Shown: piece after piece, positions 18,024 through 26,018 of the stretch
How the letters are laid out: the number at the start of each line of letters is the position of its first letter
How positions within the stretch are numbered: position 1 is the stretch's first letter
Position numbers and translations under genes: made by a program
Assembly: GCA_015075745.1 (NCBI GenBank)
Contig: JABTTW010000001.1
Span: 1,736,001 to 1,800,000, forward strand
Length of the DNA: 64,000 bases
Origin: Planctomycetia bacterium
GTDB taxonomy: Bacteria > Planctomycetota > Phycisphaerae > UBA1845 > UTPLA1
Direction of reading: 5' to 3'
The notes under the pieces: model-generated
The model's database searches: none
Told to the model about the DNA's origin: nothing
Seen by the model: the letters and a program-made list of their open reading frames with translations, nothing else

Positions 18024-19010
18024 GTGACCATGACCGACTATTCCGTTCAAACCGACGTCTATAACGGCCCGTTGGATTTGCTGCTCTATCTGATCCGGCG
18101 GGACGAGGTGGATCTTTACGACATCCCGATCGCCCGGGTGACGGAGCAGTATTGCCGTTATGTGGAGACGCTGGCTTCGATCGATCCGAACGTGGCGGGC
18201 GACTTCCTCGTGATGGCGGCGACGCTGATGGAGATCAAGAGCCGGATGCTCCTGCCGCGTCCGCCGGCGACGGAGGAGGCGGAAGAGGACTTTTCCGATC
18301 CGCGGCTGGAGCTGGTTCGGCAGCTTCTGGAATATAAGAAATTCAAGGATGCTTCGCTGGAGCTGGGGGCGGCGGCGGATTCGCAGGCGCAGATGTGGCC
18401 GCGGACGCCGGCGAAGCCGAAGGCGGCGGGGCCGAGCGAGATCGATCTGGACGACGTGCAGATCTGGGACCTTGTCGCGGTCTTTAACAAGCTGATGGCG
18501 TCGATCGGGGCCGGGGCGGCGACGCACGATGTGGTCTTTGATGACACGCCGATTGCGCTGCACGCCACGGATATTCTCGATCGGCTGGAGCGCGAGGGAG
18601 GCGAGCTTGGTTTTGAGCACGTCTTCATCGGGCGCACGCGGGCGGAGATGATCGGTCTGTTTCTCGCGCTGTTGGAGCTGATGCGGCAGCAGCGCGTTCG
18701 CATCGTTCAGGAGGCGGTGCTGGGACCGATCCGCGTCATTCTGCTTTCCACGGAGCCGATTACCATCGGTGCGGAGTGGGAGCCGGCGATTCGAGAGGCG
18801 GTGCTGGGGCCGACGGTTGAGACGGCGGACGATGTCGCGGCCGAGGCGACGGACGATGTTGAGGCCGGCGACGAACTGGACGGCATCGAGCTAGACGATG
18901 AGGAATCGTTCGCAGAACTGGACAAGATCAAGACGGACGTGGACATCGACGCGATTCTGAAGCAGGACGAGAGCACTGCGGAAGTCGAGGATGAGGAGCA
19001 GACATCATGA
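18024..19010 (+). CDS. scpA: Segregation and condensation protein A
   Basis: Kleisin-type subunit of the SMC-ScpAB condensin that compacts and separates chromosomes. The N-terminus has the hallmark YNGPLDLLLYLIRRDEVDLYDIPI, then the FLVMAATLMEIKSRMLLP helix. The C-terminal winged-helix part is around 190-250. A long acidic tail (~265-328) is longer than in well-known ScpA proteins. I use the GTG at 18024 because AAGGA sits seven bases upstream; the ATG at 18030 is an alternative. The stop overlaps the ridA start (ATGA), so the genes are co-transcribed. scpB is not in the window. Confidence 0.93.
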   Translation: MTMTDYSVQTDVYNGPLDLLLYLIRRDEVDLYDIPIARVTEQYCRYVETLASIDPNVAGDFLVMAATLMEIKSRMLLPRPPATEEAEEDFSDPRLELVRQLLEYKKFKDASLELGAAADSQAQMWPRTPAKPKAAGPSEIDLDDVQIWDLVAVFNKLMASIGAGAATHDVVFDDTPIALHATDILDRLEREGGELGFEHVFIGRTRAEMIGLFLALLELMRQQRVRIVQEAVLGPIRVILLSTEPITIGAEWEPAIREAVLGPTVETADDVAAEATDDVEAGDELDGIELDDEESFAELDKIKTDVDIDAILKQDESTAEVEDEEQTS

Positions 19011-19462
19011 AGCCGTCGGAGAAGCTTGCTGAACTGAAACTCACGCTGCCGCCGTTTGTCGCGCCGATCGGCTCGTACATTCCCGGCATCCGCACGGGCA
19101 ATCTGGTGCTGGTCAGCGGGCAGCTTCCCTTTGTCGAGGGCAAGCTGACCTGCGCCGGCAAGGTGGGCCAGGACGTGACGCTGGAGCAGGCCAACGCGGC
19201 GGCGCGGACGGCGGGGCTTAACGCCCTGGGCATCGCGGCGCATACCGTCGGGGGCATCGACCATATCAAACGTATCGTGCGGCTGGCGGTGTTCGTGAAC
19301 AGCGCGCCGGGCTTTTTCGATCAGCCGAAGGTGGCCAACGGGGCGAGTGACATGATGGTGCAGATCTTCGGCGAGGCGGGCAAGCACGTCCGCGCGGCCG
19401 TGGGGGCGAGCGAACTGCCGATGAACGCGGCGGTGGAAGTCGAGTTGATGGCGGAATGCTAG
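19007..19462 (+). CDS. RidA family (YjgF/UK114) protein
   Basis: Small cytoplasmic enzyme family that hydrolyses reactive enamine/imine intermediates; this member has 151 residues. The conserved ends are present: [20 protein letters not shown] near the start and [21 protein letters not shown] at the C-terminus, which includes the Arg/Glu active-site region. The length and the [15 protein letters not shown] opening match the subgroup often labelled Atu1372/SO_1404-like. It overlaps scpA by 4 bp and mtnA by 7 bp, in the middle of a translationally coupled trio. Confidence 0.9.
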   Translation: MKPSEKLAELKLTLPPFVAPIGSYIPGIRTGNLVLVSGQLPFVEGKLTCAGKVGQDVTLEQANAAARTAGLNALGIAAHTVGGIDHIKRIVRLAVFVNSAPGFFDQPKVANGASDMMVQIFGEAGKHVRAAVGASELPMNAAVEVELMAEC

Positions 19463-20535
19463 AGCCGACCTCCGATTCACCGCTGCGGCCTGTCTGGTGG
19501 GATGACTCGATCGCTCCGCGCGGGGCGCTGGGGATGATCGACCAGACGAAGCTGCCGAGTGAGTTGGTCACGATTGCCTGTCGCACGTCGGCCGAGGTGT
19601 GGGACGCGATCAAGCAGCTCAAGGTGCGCGGGGCGCCGGCGATCGGCGTGGCGGCGGCGTATGGCGTGATCGTCGGGCTCGACGAGGCCGAGCCGGGCGA
19701 TGCGAACTGGCGCGGTGCGCTGGCGAAAGCTTGCGAATACCTGGCGACGAGCCGGCCGACGGCGGTGAATCTGTTCTGGGCGCTGGATCGGATGCGGCGC
19801 AAGGCGGAGTCGCTGGGCGGCGCGAAATGGCCAGAGGCGCGGGCGGCGCTACTGGCCGAGGCGCACGCGATTCGCGATGAAGACGCGGCGATGTGCCGGG
19901 CGATCGGGGCGCACGGGCAACACCTGATTCCCGAGGGCGGCGGGGTGCTGACGCATTGCAATGCCGGCGCGCTGGCGACGAGCGAATATGGCACGGCGCT
20001 GGCGGTCATGTATGCCGCGCACGAGAAGGGGCGGAGGTTCAAGGCCTATGCCGATGAGACGCGGCCGCTTCTGCAGGGCTCGCGGCTGACCGTGTGGGAG
20101 CTGATGCGCGGCGGCATCGATGCGACGGTCATCTGCGACAACATGGCGGCGGTGGTCATGCGTGAGAAGAAGGTGAACGTCGTGGTGACGGGGGCGGATC
20201 GGATTGCGGCGAACGGCGACACGGCCAACAAGATCGGCACGTATGGCGTCGCGGTGCTGGCGAAGGCGCACGGCATTCCGTTTTATGTGGCGGCGCCGAG
20301 CTCTACTTTTGATCTGACCATTTCAGATGGGTCGGCGATTCCGATTGAGTATCGCGACCCGGCCGAGGTTCGGGCCATTGGCGGCCATGCCATTGCGCCG
20401 ATCGACGTGCCGTGCTACACGCCGGCCTTCGACGTGACGCCGGCAGCGCTGATTGCGGGGATCATTACCGAGAAGGGCGTTATCTCACCCGTGAACAGTG
20501 AGTCCATCGCCCGATTGATCGGCGCGGGCCGCTGA
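19456..20535 (+). CDS. mtnA: S-methyl-5-thioribose-1-phosphate isomerase
   Basis: Converts methylthioribose-1-phosphate to methylthioribulose-1-phosphate in methionine salvage; cytoplasmic, 359 residues. Family marks: [15 protein letters not shown], the [14 protein letters not shown] segment, the catalytic Cys in [18 protein letters not shown] and the Asp in [20 protein letters not shown]. The ATG at 19456 overlaps the ridA stop by 7 bp. No other methionine-salvage gene is visible nearby. It ends 12 bp from a convergent gene, with no clear terminator. Confidence 0.96.
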   Translation: MLEPTSDSPLRPVWWDDSIAPRGALGMIDQTKLPSELVTIACRTSAEVWDAIKQLKVRGAPAIGVAAAYGVIVGLDEAEPGDANWRGALAKACEYLATSRPTAVNLFWALDRMRRKAESLGGAKWPEARAALLAEAHAIRDEDAAMCRAIGAHGQHLIPEGGGVLTHCNAGALATSEYGTALAVMYAAHEKGRRFKAYADETRPLLQGSRLTVWELMRGGIDATVICDNMAAVVMREKKVNVVVTGADRIAANGDTANKIGTYGVAVLAKAHGIPFYVAAPSSTFDLTISDGSAIPIEYRDPAEVRAIGGHAIAPIDVPCYTPAFDVTPAALIAGIITEKGVISPVNSESIARLIGAGR

Positions 20536-20547
20536 GACTGATTGAGT

Positions 20548-21264
20548 TTATTTTCGCGGGGCGTCGGGCTTCGCGTCTTGCGGGGGCGCGCTCCACTCGG
20601 CGGCGGGCTGTTTTGATTCATCGCGTGCGAGATCGGCGCTGATGATCTGCCAGTCGGCCCAGCGGTCTCCATTCCACTCGTTTGAATAAAGATGCATCTT
20701 TCCGTCCGAGGCAACGCCTGAGAGCATGAGCACGATGTCGTCCGAATTCGGCCGGGCGCGCATGGCGAGGTATCCGACGCGCATGGCTACGGGCAGGCGA
20801 ATCGACTGGGATTTCTCGACGGACGCGCCATCGAAGACGCGACAGACGAGCTTTCGGTTGTCGGCGTCGTAGCAGGTGATGATCGCATCGCCGGACTTCT
20901 GCTCGTAGGCCAGGTCGAAGACGCGGCCGAGGAGCTCTTTGATTCCTTTGCAGACGTCGAAGGACCGGGCGACGCCGGTATCCGCGGTGACGGTCATGCT
21001 GATGCGGCCGTCTTCCCACAGGGCGACGACCGCGGATTCCTCGCGGGTCGGGCAGTCTTTGGAGACGACCACGACGGGCAGTTGGGTCAGCGGCAGAGGG
21101 CCTTCATGCTCGATGCCCGTGGCGGAGCGTTGGCGGGATCTTGTGAGCGTGTCGTGGTTGGCGACGGGTCTGACGGCAGGCGAGAGATTCTGGGCGGCGA
21201 CGGGAGCGGCGTCGCGCGAGGACGGCGCCGCGAACAGTACGAAGACGATGAGCCCGACAGTCAT
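20548..21264 (-). CDS. Secreted or membrane-anchored protein of unknown function
   Basis: I do not recognise this ~238-residue protein. From the ATG at 21264, preceded by GGAGGG with proper spacing, it opens with a short hydrophobic signal (MTVGLIVFVLFAAP), so it is probably exported. The body is mostly beta with motifs such as SAVVALWEDGRISMTV and GDAIITCYDADNRKLVCRVFDG, suggestive of a beta-propeller or lipocalin-like fold, but this is guesswork. The open frame extends 75 codons further upstream; those residues are Arg/Pro/His-rich and unlike a real N-terminus, so I exclude them. It converges with mtnA. Confidence 0.65.
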   Translation of the reverse strand: MTVGLIVFVLFAAPSSRDAAPVAAQNLSPAVRPVANHDTLTRSRQRSATGIEHEGPLPLTQLPVVVVSKDCPTREESAVVALWEDGRISMTVTADTGVARSFDVCKGIKELLGRVFDLAYEQKSGDAIITCYDADNRKLVCRVFDGASVEKSQSIRLPVAMRVGYLAMRARPNSDDIVLMLSGVASDGKMHLYSNEWNGDRWADWQIISADLARDESKQPAAEWSAPPQDAKPDAPRK

Positions 21265-21747
21265 GAGATTGCCCTCCGACGGCGGTGCGGCGAAGGGCCG
21301 CTGCCGTTGGAGGATCTTTTTTGGCACCGGGTGCGCCGTCGGGGCGGCGGTGGGGCGAGCGACGCGACGGTCCTCTAATTCCGGGTCCCGATTGTGAAAC
21401 GTGTCGGGCCCTATCGGGCGGGTAGGGTCGTGAGGGTCGTGACGGTTCAGCCGATTCGTTGCACGGCTAAGTGCGGACTGAAGCGGCAATTGCGTCCCAG
21501 GTAAACGGCGTTGCGATGGGGCGTCGTCGCGGCCCGCTGGGACGTTGGGTCCGAGTAATGAGGGCTTGAATGAGACGAGCGCGAGGTCGCGCGGGGGCGG
21601 CGGGTCAGGGCGGGATCGGGGACTCTTGAAACGCCCCGGCGAGCGGGGTACTATAAGTTAATCAATCGTGTTCCTGAGCGAGCCATCGGTTGATCAGCAA
21701 CACCCCCGCCCGAAGAAACCTGCCTGGGGAATTGAGAGAATAAAAAA
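21265..21747. other. Intergenic region, 483 bp
   Basis: I find no gene here. The left part should hold the promoter of the minus-strand exported protein. The right part carries a sigma70-like promoter for the small secreted pair (21626-21654), followed by a ~90-base leader rich in AGAA/GAGA just before the ATG at 21748. A short direct repeat, gggtcgtgagggtcgtga, is near 21425. Confidence 0.5.
21626..21654 (+). promoter_or_regulatory. Sigma70-like promoter for the small secreted protein pair
   Basis: TTGAAA at 21626-21631, a 17-bp spacer and TACTAT at 21649-21654 form a good housekeeping-type promoter in otherwise GC-rich DNA. The predicted transcription start is near 21661, leaving a leader of roughly 87 bases before the first gene. 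Confidence 0.5.
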
Positions 21748-22038
21748 ATGAAGCGCAAACTACGAGTCGTTAAGTTCGTGATTGCCGTTTGCAGCGGCGC
21801 GTATGTCCTTCAATTGGGGACTTGCTTCTCCGGCGGCATCAATACCATTCTGGCCTCGTTGCCGACCGGAACGATCTTGACGGACCTCGGATTTCCCGGT
21901 CCGTGCGGGACGCCGAATTACTTTTTTGTGGACGCGAACGGTGTCCCGCAGGGTGAGGTGTTTAACACGGAAGACGATCTGGTGTTCTTCTGTCCGGCCG
22001 ATGCGATACTTCAGGACGCGGGAGGCGGCGGCGGTTGA
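21748..22038 (+). CDS. Small secreted protein with C-terminal poly-glycine (member 1 of a pair)
   Basis: 96 residues, family not recognised. A basic N-terminus (MKRKLRVVK) and a hydrophobic stretch to about residue 25 indicate export, followed by a Cys-containing body (TCFSGGIN, GPCGTPNYF, FFCPAD) and a GGGGG end. GAGAG precedes the ATG. The next gene has the same plan (basic start, hydrophobic segment, CF near the mature end, FC-TPAD/FCPAD, poly-Gly tail), so the two look paralogous. With four cysteines after export, disulfides are possible. The role is unknown. Confidence 0.7.
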   Translation: MKRKLRVVKFVIAVCSGAYVLQLGTCFSGGINTILASLPTGTILTDLGFPGPCGTPNYFFVDANGVPQGEVFNTEDDLVFFCPADAILQDAGGGGG

Positions 22039-22152
22039 TTGAAGAGAATTCTCGAAGACTGTCCGGCAGCCCTTGAGGCTGACTTGATAAAGAGAGCATA
22101 TGTTCCTCGCGGACCCACGAGGAAAAGAGAGCGAATGCAGATGAGAGCGAAC

Positions 22153-22494
22153 ATGAAGAATCACAAGCGGATCAAGAAGATTGGAATGACCATCAGTGCC
22201 GTCCTGGCCGGAGGCGCCGTTTTTGACAACGGCTGTTTCAACACGTTGGCGTCGATCAACGTTTGCGGCACGGTTCTGACATTCTGCACGCCGGCGGATC
22301 AGATCAATGCCTTGTTTCCGTACCTGACGATTCCTGATTTCAGAACGGACCCGTCGTGCACCATCCCACTCGGATGCGGCACCGGCGATATTTATTCGGA
22401 TATCCCCCCCGGCCTGCCCGGCGGAACGGCGCCCGAACAGCCGCAGGACGATCAGGGCGGCGGTCTTGGCGGTGGCGGCGGCGGCGGCAACTAG
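22153..22494 (+). CDS. Small secreted protein with C-terminal poly-glycine (member 2 of a pair)
   Basis: About 113 residues from the ATG at 22153 (MKNHKRIKKIG), chosen because it matches the basic start of its neighbour and has GAGAG five bases upstream; ATGs at 22135 and 22141 are alternatives. A hydrophobic export segment is followed by DNGCFNTLASINVCGTVL, FCTPADQINALFPYL, PSCTIPLGCG, and an acidic/Pro-rich stretch ending in seven glycines and Asn. It shares its layout and several short motifs with the preceding gene, 114 bp away, and is followed by a strong terminator. Function unknown. Confidence 0.68.
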   Translation: MKNHKRIKKIGMTISAVLAGGAVFDNGCFNTLASINVCGTVLTFCTPADQINALFPYLTIPDFRTDPSCTIPLGCGTGDIYSDIPPGLPGGTAPEQPQDDQGGGLGGGGGGGN

Positions 22495-22533
22495 CCTCCG
22501 TTACGCTCGGAATTCAATCGCATCAGAATCTTC

Positions 22534-22572
22534 GATGGCCCGTGACTTCGCGTCGCGGGCCATCACTTTTTT
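22534..22572 (+). terminator. Strong intrinsic terminator after the secreted pair
   Basis: A hairpin with GATGGCCCG pairing to CGGGCCATC (9 bp), extended inward by TGAC/GTCG around a ttcgc loop, is followed by ac and six T residues. It sits 40 bp after the second small gene and should end that transcript before the FAD gene. Confidence 0.8.
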
Positions 22573-22614
22573 GCAGTCCGATGCGCACGGCCCCTTCGCC
22601 TCTACAATGCCTGC

Positions 22615-24228
22615 GTGACCCTGCTCGTGAGAAATCTTGCCCTGTCGATCGACGCGCCTGAGGAGGAACTGCTCCAAAGGGTCGCGAAGCGGCTGCGCGT
22701 CGCGCCGGAGGAGATTAAGGGGCACGGCATCGTTCGACGGGCCATCGATGCTCGATTCAAGGACCGTGTTTCATTTGTGTACAGCGTTGAAGTATCGCTT
22801 GCGGGCGGCCCTCGCGATGAGCGGAATGTGCTGCGCCGGCTCAATCGCGCCGATGTGGCCATGTTGACGGACGAGCCGAGGCAGCCGCTGGAAAACGGCG
22901 TGGAGCCGCTGGCACATCGGCCGATCGTGGTCGGGTTTGGCCCGGCGGGGATGTTCGCGGCGCTGTGGCTGGCGCGGCACGGACTGCGGCCGATTGTTCT
23001 GGAACGCGGCCAAGGGGTGAAGATTCGTCACCGCGACATCCTTCAGCGGTTTTATCGCGAGCACGATTTCGATCCGGAGAGCAACCTGCTGTTCGGCGAA
23101 GGCGGGGCCGGGGCCTACAGCGACGGCAAGCTCTACACGCGGGTGAACGATCCGCGGATGCGCGACATATTGCAGGTTTTCGTCGATCACGGCGGCAAGC
23201 CGGACATCCTCGTGGACAGTCGTCCGCACCTGGGCAGCGACTGGATCCCCACGCTGTGCTGGCGCATCCGCCGGACGATTGAGTCGCTGGGCGGCGAGAT
23301 ACGATTCGGAGCGCGGCTCGATCGTGTGGATATCGTGGACGGCGTGCTGAAGTCGATTCGCATCGGCGGCGAGACGATCACGCCCGGTCCGCTGCTCCTC
23401 GGCATCGGTCACTCGGCGCACGACACGGTTCGGATGTTGATCGCGTCGGGGGTGACGATTGTTGCGAAGCCGTTTCAGATCGGGGTGCGTGTCGAGCACC
23501 CGCAGGCGCTGGTCGATCGCTGGCAGTACGGTTCTTCGTGCGGACATGGACGGCTTCCCCCCGCCGAGTACCACCTTGTCGCCAAGGGCGCGGCATCGTC
23601 GCGCGGGGACGTTTACAGTTTCTGCATGTGTCCCGGCGGGGTCATATTGCCGACGAATGAGTCGGCGGGGATCATCGCCACCAACGGGGCATCGGGAGTC
23701 AATCGGTCCAAGCCGTTCGCCAACAGCGGGCTCGTGCTCACGGTTCCGACGGAGGAGTTCGGCAACGATCCGCTGGCGGGCATCGACTTCATACACAAGT
23801 GGGAACGTGCGGCGTTTGAACTGACCGGCGAGACGTATCAGGTCCCTGCCCAGCGGGCGACCGATTTCCTGGCTGACCGAGCATCCGACGGGAAACTGGA
23901 GACCAGTTATCCACTTGGCGGGCGGTGGTCGGCGATACGTGACATCCTCCCGCCGTTCGCCACCGATGCCATCAAGCGGGCCCTGGCGAACCTCGACCGT
24001 CGGATGCCGGGGTTTGCCGGGCCGGAGGCGATGGTGACCGGGCCTGAGACCCGGGCATCGGCCCCGATTCGCATCCTGCGAGACGCCGACACACGGGAGA
24101 GCGTCACTGCCGCGGGGCTTTTCCCCATCGGCGAGGGGGCAGGGTATGCCGGGGGGATCATGTCGGCGGCGGCGGACGGCATCGCCACGGCGGAACTGCT
24201 GATCCGGCGATTCGCCCCCCTTAAATAG
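22615..24228 (+). CDS. FAD-dependent oxidoreductase (uncharacterised dehydrogenase family, COG2509-like)
   Basis: Predicted soluble flavoprotein of 537 residues. The N-terminal ~95 residues form the small domain typical of this family, then a Rossmann dinucleotide motif, GFGPAG (107-112), followed by ALWLARHGLRPIVLERG. The segment NLLFGEGGAGAYSDGKLYTR is a family hallmark, and a second FAD contact lies near the end (GEGAGYAGGIMSAAADG). The physiological substrate is unknown. The start is a GTG at 22615 with no ribosome site; a TACAAT box ends seven bases upstream, so the message may be leaderless. Confidence 0.88.
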   Translation: MTLLVRNLALSIDAPEEELLQRVAKRLRVAPEEIKGHGIVRRAIDARFKDRVSFVYSVEVSLAGGPRDERNVLRRLNRADVAMLTDEPRQPLENGVEPLAHRPIVVGFGPAGMFAALWLARHGLRPIVLERGQGVKIRHRDILQRFYREHDFDPESNLLFGEGGAGAYSDGKLYTRVNDPRMRDILQVFVDHGGKPDILVDSRPHLGSDWIPTLCWRIRRTIESLGGEIRFGARLDRVDIVDGVLKSIRIGGETITPGPLLLGIGHSAHDTVRMLIASGVTIVAKPFQIGVRVEHPQALVDRWQYGSSCGHGRLPPAEYHLVAKGAASSRGDVYSFCMCPGGVILPTNESAGIIATNGASGVNRSKPFANSGLVLTVPTEEFGNDPLAGIDFIHKWERAAFELTGETYQVPAQRATDFLADRASDGKLETSYPLGGRWSAIRDILPPFATDAIKRALANLDRRMPGFAGPEAMVTGPETRASAPIRILRDADTRESVTAAGLFPIGEGAGYAGGIMSAAADGIATAELLIRRFAPLK

Positions 24229-24329
24229 ACCACTCCGAAATTGTTCGCCCAAGTCCGTCGGGACCGTCGCTGGCCTCTCTCATGAGCGTGTATCTCCAAT
24301 TTCGGAGGGCGCTCGAAACGGAGGCATCC

Positions 24330-25883
24330 ATGTTCGTAACCCGCACTTTCTCAATCGGACTTTCGGCCATCACCCTGCTCGTCTCCGCGGCACAGAGCGC
24401 CGTGGTGACGCTGAGAGTGTCACCGCCCACGAGCAATTTCGCGCAGGCGGTGACCGTCAAGCTCGACTATCAGGACGGTTCGTCTCGCATTGTGCCGGTC
24501 GGGATTGACCCCGTGGCACACGCCTCGCCGGGGGCCAAGGCGGTTGCGATCGCGACGGCGCTTACGGACGCGGGCGTCAGTGCGCAGCCGCTGGCGGTTG
24601 GCGAAGTCAAAATCGAGGGCGGACCGAACCTCAAGGAAGTTTCCTTTGAGACCGGCGGGACGGGCGAGATGGCGGACATGATCAAGTCCCCGGACGCGAT
24701 TGCAAGCACGGTGTCGTTCGAGGGACCATTTAATCCGTTTGCCGCCATGGGACAGCCGGCCATCTTCACGGCCGGAATCGTCACGGACGTCGGCGAGGTG
24801 ACGGTGCAGGTCTCGGCGGCGGAGCTCAACTTTCAGACTGACGGGCCGATCGTCTGTCAGGCGCTGTTTCAGCGGCTCGCCCCACGAGCCCCGCTTCACG
24901 GCGCGGAAATCCTGTTCGTGGGAGATCGACTCGAAGTCTATTTCGACCCGGCGTACACCGTGAGTCAGGGAGGCATTATTTTCGGTACGACGTCGTCGAG
25001 CCAGGGCTGCAAGGGCGCGGTTGAGATGCCGCCGCCGTCGGGCGTTTTGTTCGGCGTTGATACGCCGACGAATCTAGTACCGCGCGCGCTGGATATGACG
25101 TTTCGATATCCCGATGGTTTGGTCCTGTCCGTGGAGACCGTGATCGACCCGCTGGTGGTGACGACGGCAACGCAAAAGTGCGACCGGGTCGCAGAGTCGC
25201 TCAGCGGCGCGGGCTTTGTACCGGCGCCGACCGGCGACCCGACGTCCTGCGGCATCGGCGCTGTCCCGCCGGGCACGCAGATTCGGATGGTGGATCAGGG
25301 CACGGGCGAGCGCAAGGACGAGCTTTTTGTGTGGAATCCGTCCGAGGGGCATGTGGCCTTTCCGGGCTTCTTTGAACCCTTCGATCGCAACGGTCAGCCG
25401 GCAATCTTTACGGCGGGTATCGTGACCGACGTCGGCGAATTGACGGTGCAGGTGACCGCGCAGGAGCTGAACTTCCAGACGGACGGCCCCATCATTTGTC
25501 AGGCGCTTTTCCAGCGGCTCGCGCCGCGAGCGCCGGATCATGGTGGGCAAATCCTGTTCGCGGGTGACCGACTCGAAGTTTACTTCGATCCCGCGTACAG
25601 CGTCACGATGGGCGGCGTTACCTTTGGAACGACATCATTGACGCCCGGCGCGGAGGGAATGGTCGTCGTCGAGCCGCCGCCGGCCCCGGTCGTGCCGGGC
25701 GACATGAACTGCGACGGCGACGTGAACGGTCTGGACATCGCCGGGTTCATCCTGGCGATGATGGATCGCAACGCCTACGAGGCCGAGTACCCCGGGTGCA
25801 ATTATCTCAACGGTGATCTGGATGGCGACGGGCTGGTGACGGATGGTGATCTGGATTTGTTCGTCGCGCTACTGGCTCAGTAA
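24330..25883 (+). CDS. Secreted protein with duplicated ~90-residue domain and dockerin-like C-terminus
   Basis: 517 residues from the ATG at 24330, which has GGAGG five bases upstream. A signal peptide ends near AAQSA. Two copies of one domain (DNA ~24724-24996 and ~25372-25650) share GQPAIFTAGIVTDVGE, LNFQTDGPI and CQALFQRLAPRAP nearly unchanged, so this is a recent-looking internal duplication. Between them is a ~120-residue segment with paired cysteines. The C-terminus holds two dockerin-type calcium loops (GDMNCDGDVNGLDIAGF and NGDLDGDGLVTDGDLDLF). It is probably surface or extracellular. No catalytic motif is seen and the function is unknown. Confidence 0.8.
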   Translation: MFVTRTFSIGLSAITLLVSAAQSAVVTLRVSPPTSNFAQAVTVKLDYQDGSSRIVPVGIDPVAHASPGAKAVAIATALTDAGVSAQPLAVGEVKIEGGPNLKEVSFETGGTGEMADMIKSPDAIASTVSFEGPFNPFAAMGQPAIFTAGIVTDVGEVTVQVSAAELNFQTDGPIVCQALFQRLAPRAPLHGAEILFVGDRLEVYFDPAYTVSQGGIIFGTTSSSQGCKGAVEMPPPSGVLFGVDTPTNLVPRALDMTFRYPDGLVLSVETVIDPLVVTTATQKCDRVAESLSGAGFVPAPTGDPTSCGIGAVPPGTQIRMVDQGTGERKDELFVWNPSEGHVAFPGFFEPFDRNGQPAIFTAGIVTDVGELTVQVTAQELNFQTDGPIICQALFQRLAPRAPDHGGQILFAGDRLEVYFDPAYSVTMGGVTFGTTSLTPGAEGMVVVEPPPAPVVPGDMNCDGDVNGLDIAGFILAMMDRNAYEAEYPGCNYLNGDLDGDGLVTDGDLDLFVALLAQ

Positions 25884-25920
25884 GCGAAGCGCGTGGGGCC
25901 AAATGCGGTTGCGGTTCGTC

Positions 25921-25997
25921 GCACGGGCCGGAGGCCCATGCTACCCGATCGAGGAACCAGCGGTTCGCCGCACGGGCCGGAGGCCCATGCTACCCGA
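25921..25997. repeat. Two copies of a dispersed palindromic repeat
   Basis: The 28-mer beginning gcacgggccggaggccca and ending tgctacccga occurs at 25921-25948 and 25970-25997. Its core GGGCC-gga-GGCCC can form a hairpin. The copies sit between two convergent genes and may act as a bidirectional transcription-end structure. The same type of short element is, to my knowledge, common between planctomycete genes. Confidence 0.8.
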
Positions 25998-26018
25998 AGG
26001 CTCTATCCTGCCGGCGCG

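Noticed and set aside
22771..24252. 493-codon minus frame over the FAD oxidoreductase
   Set aside because: Antisense shadow, with no recognisable domain.
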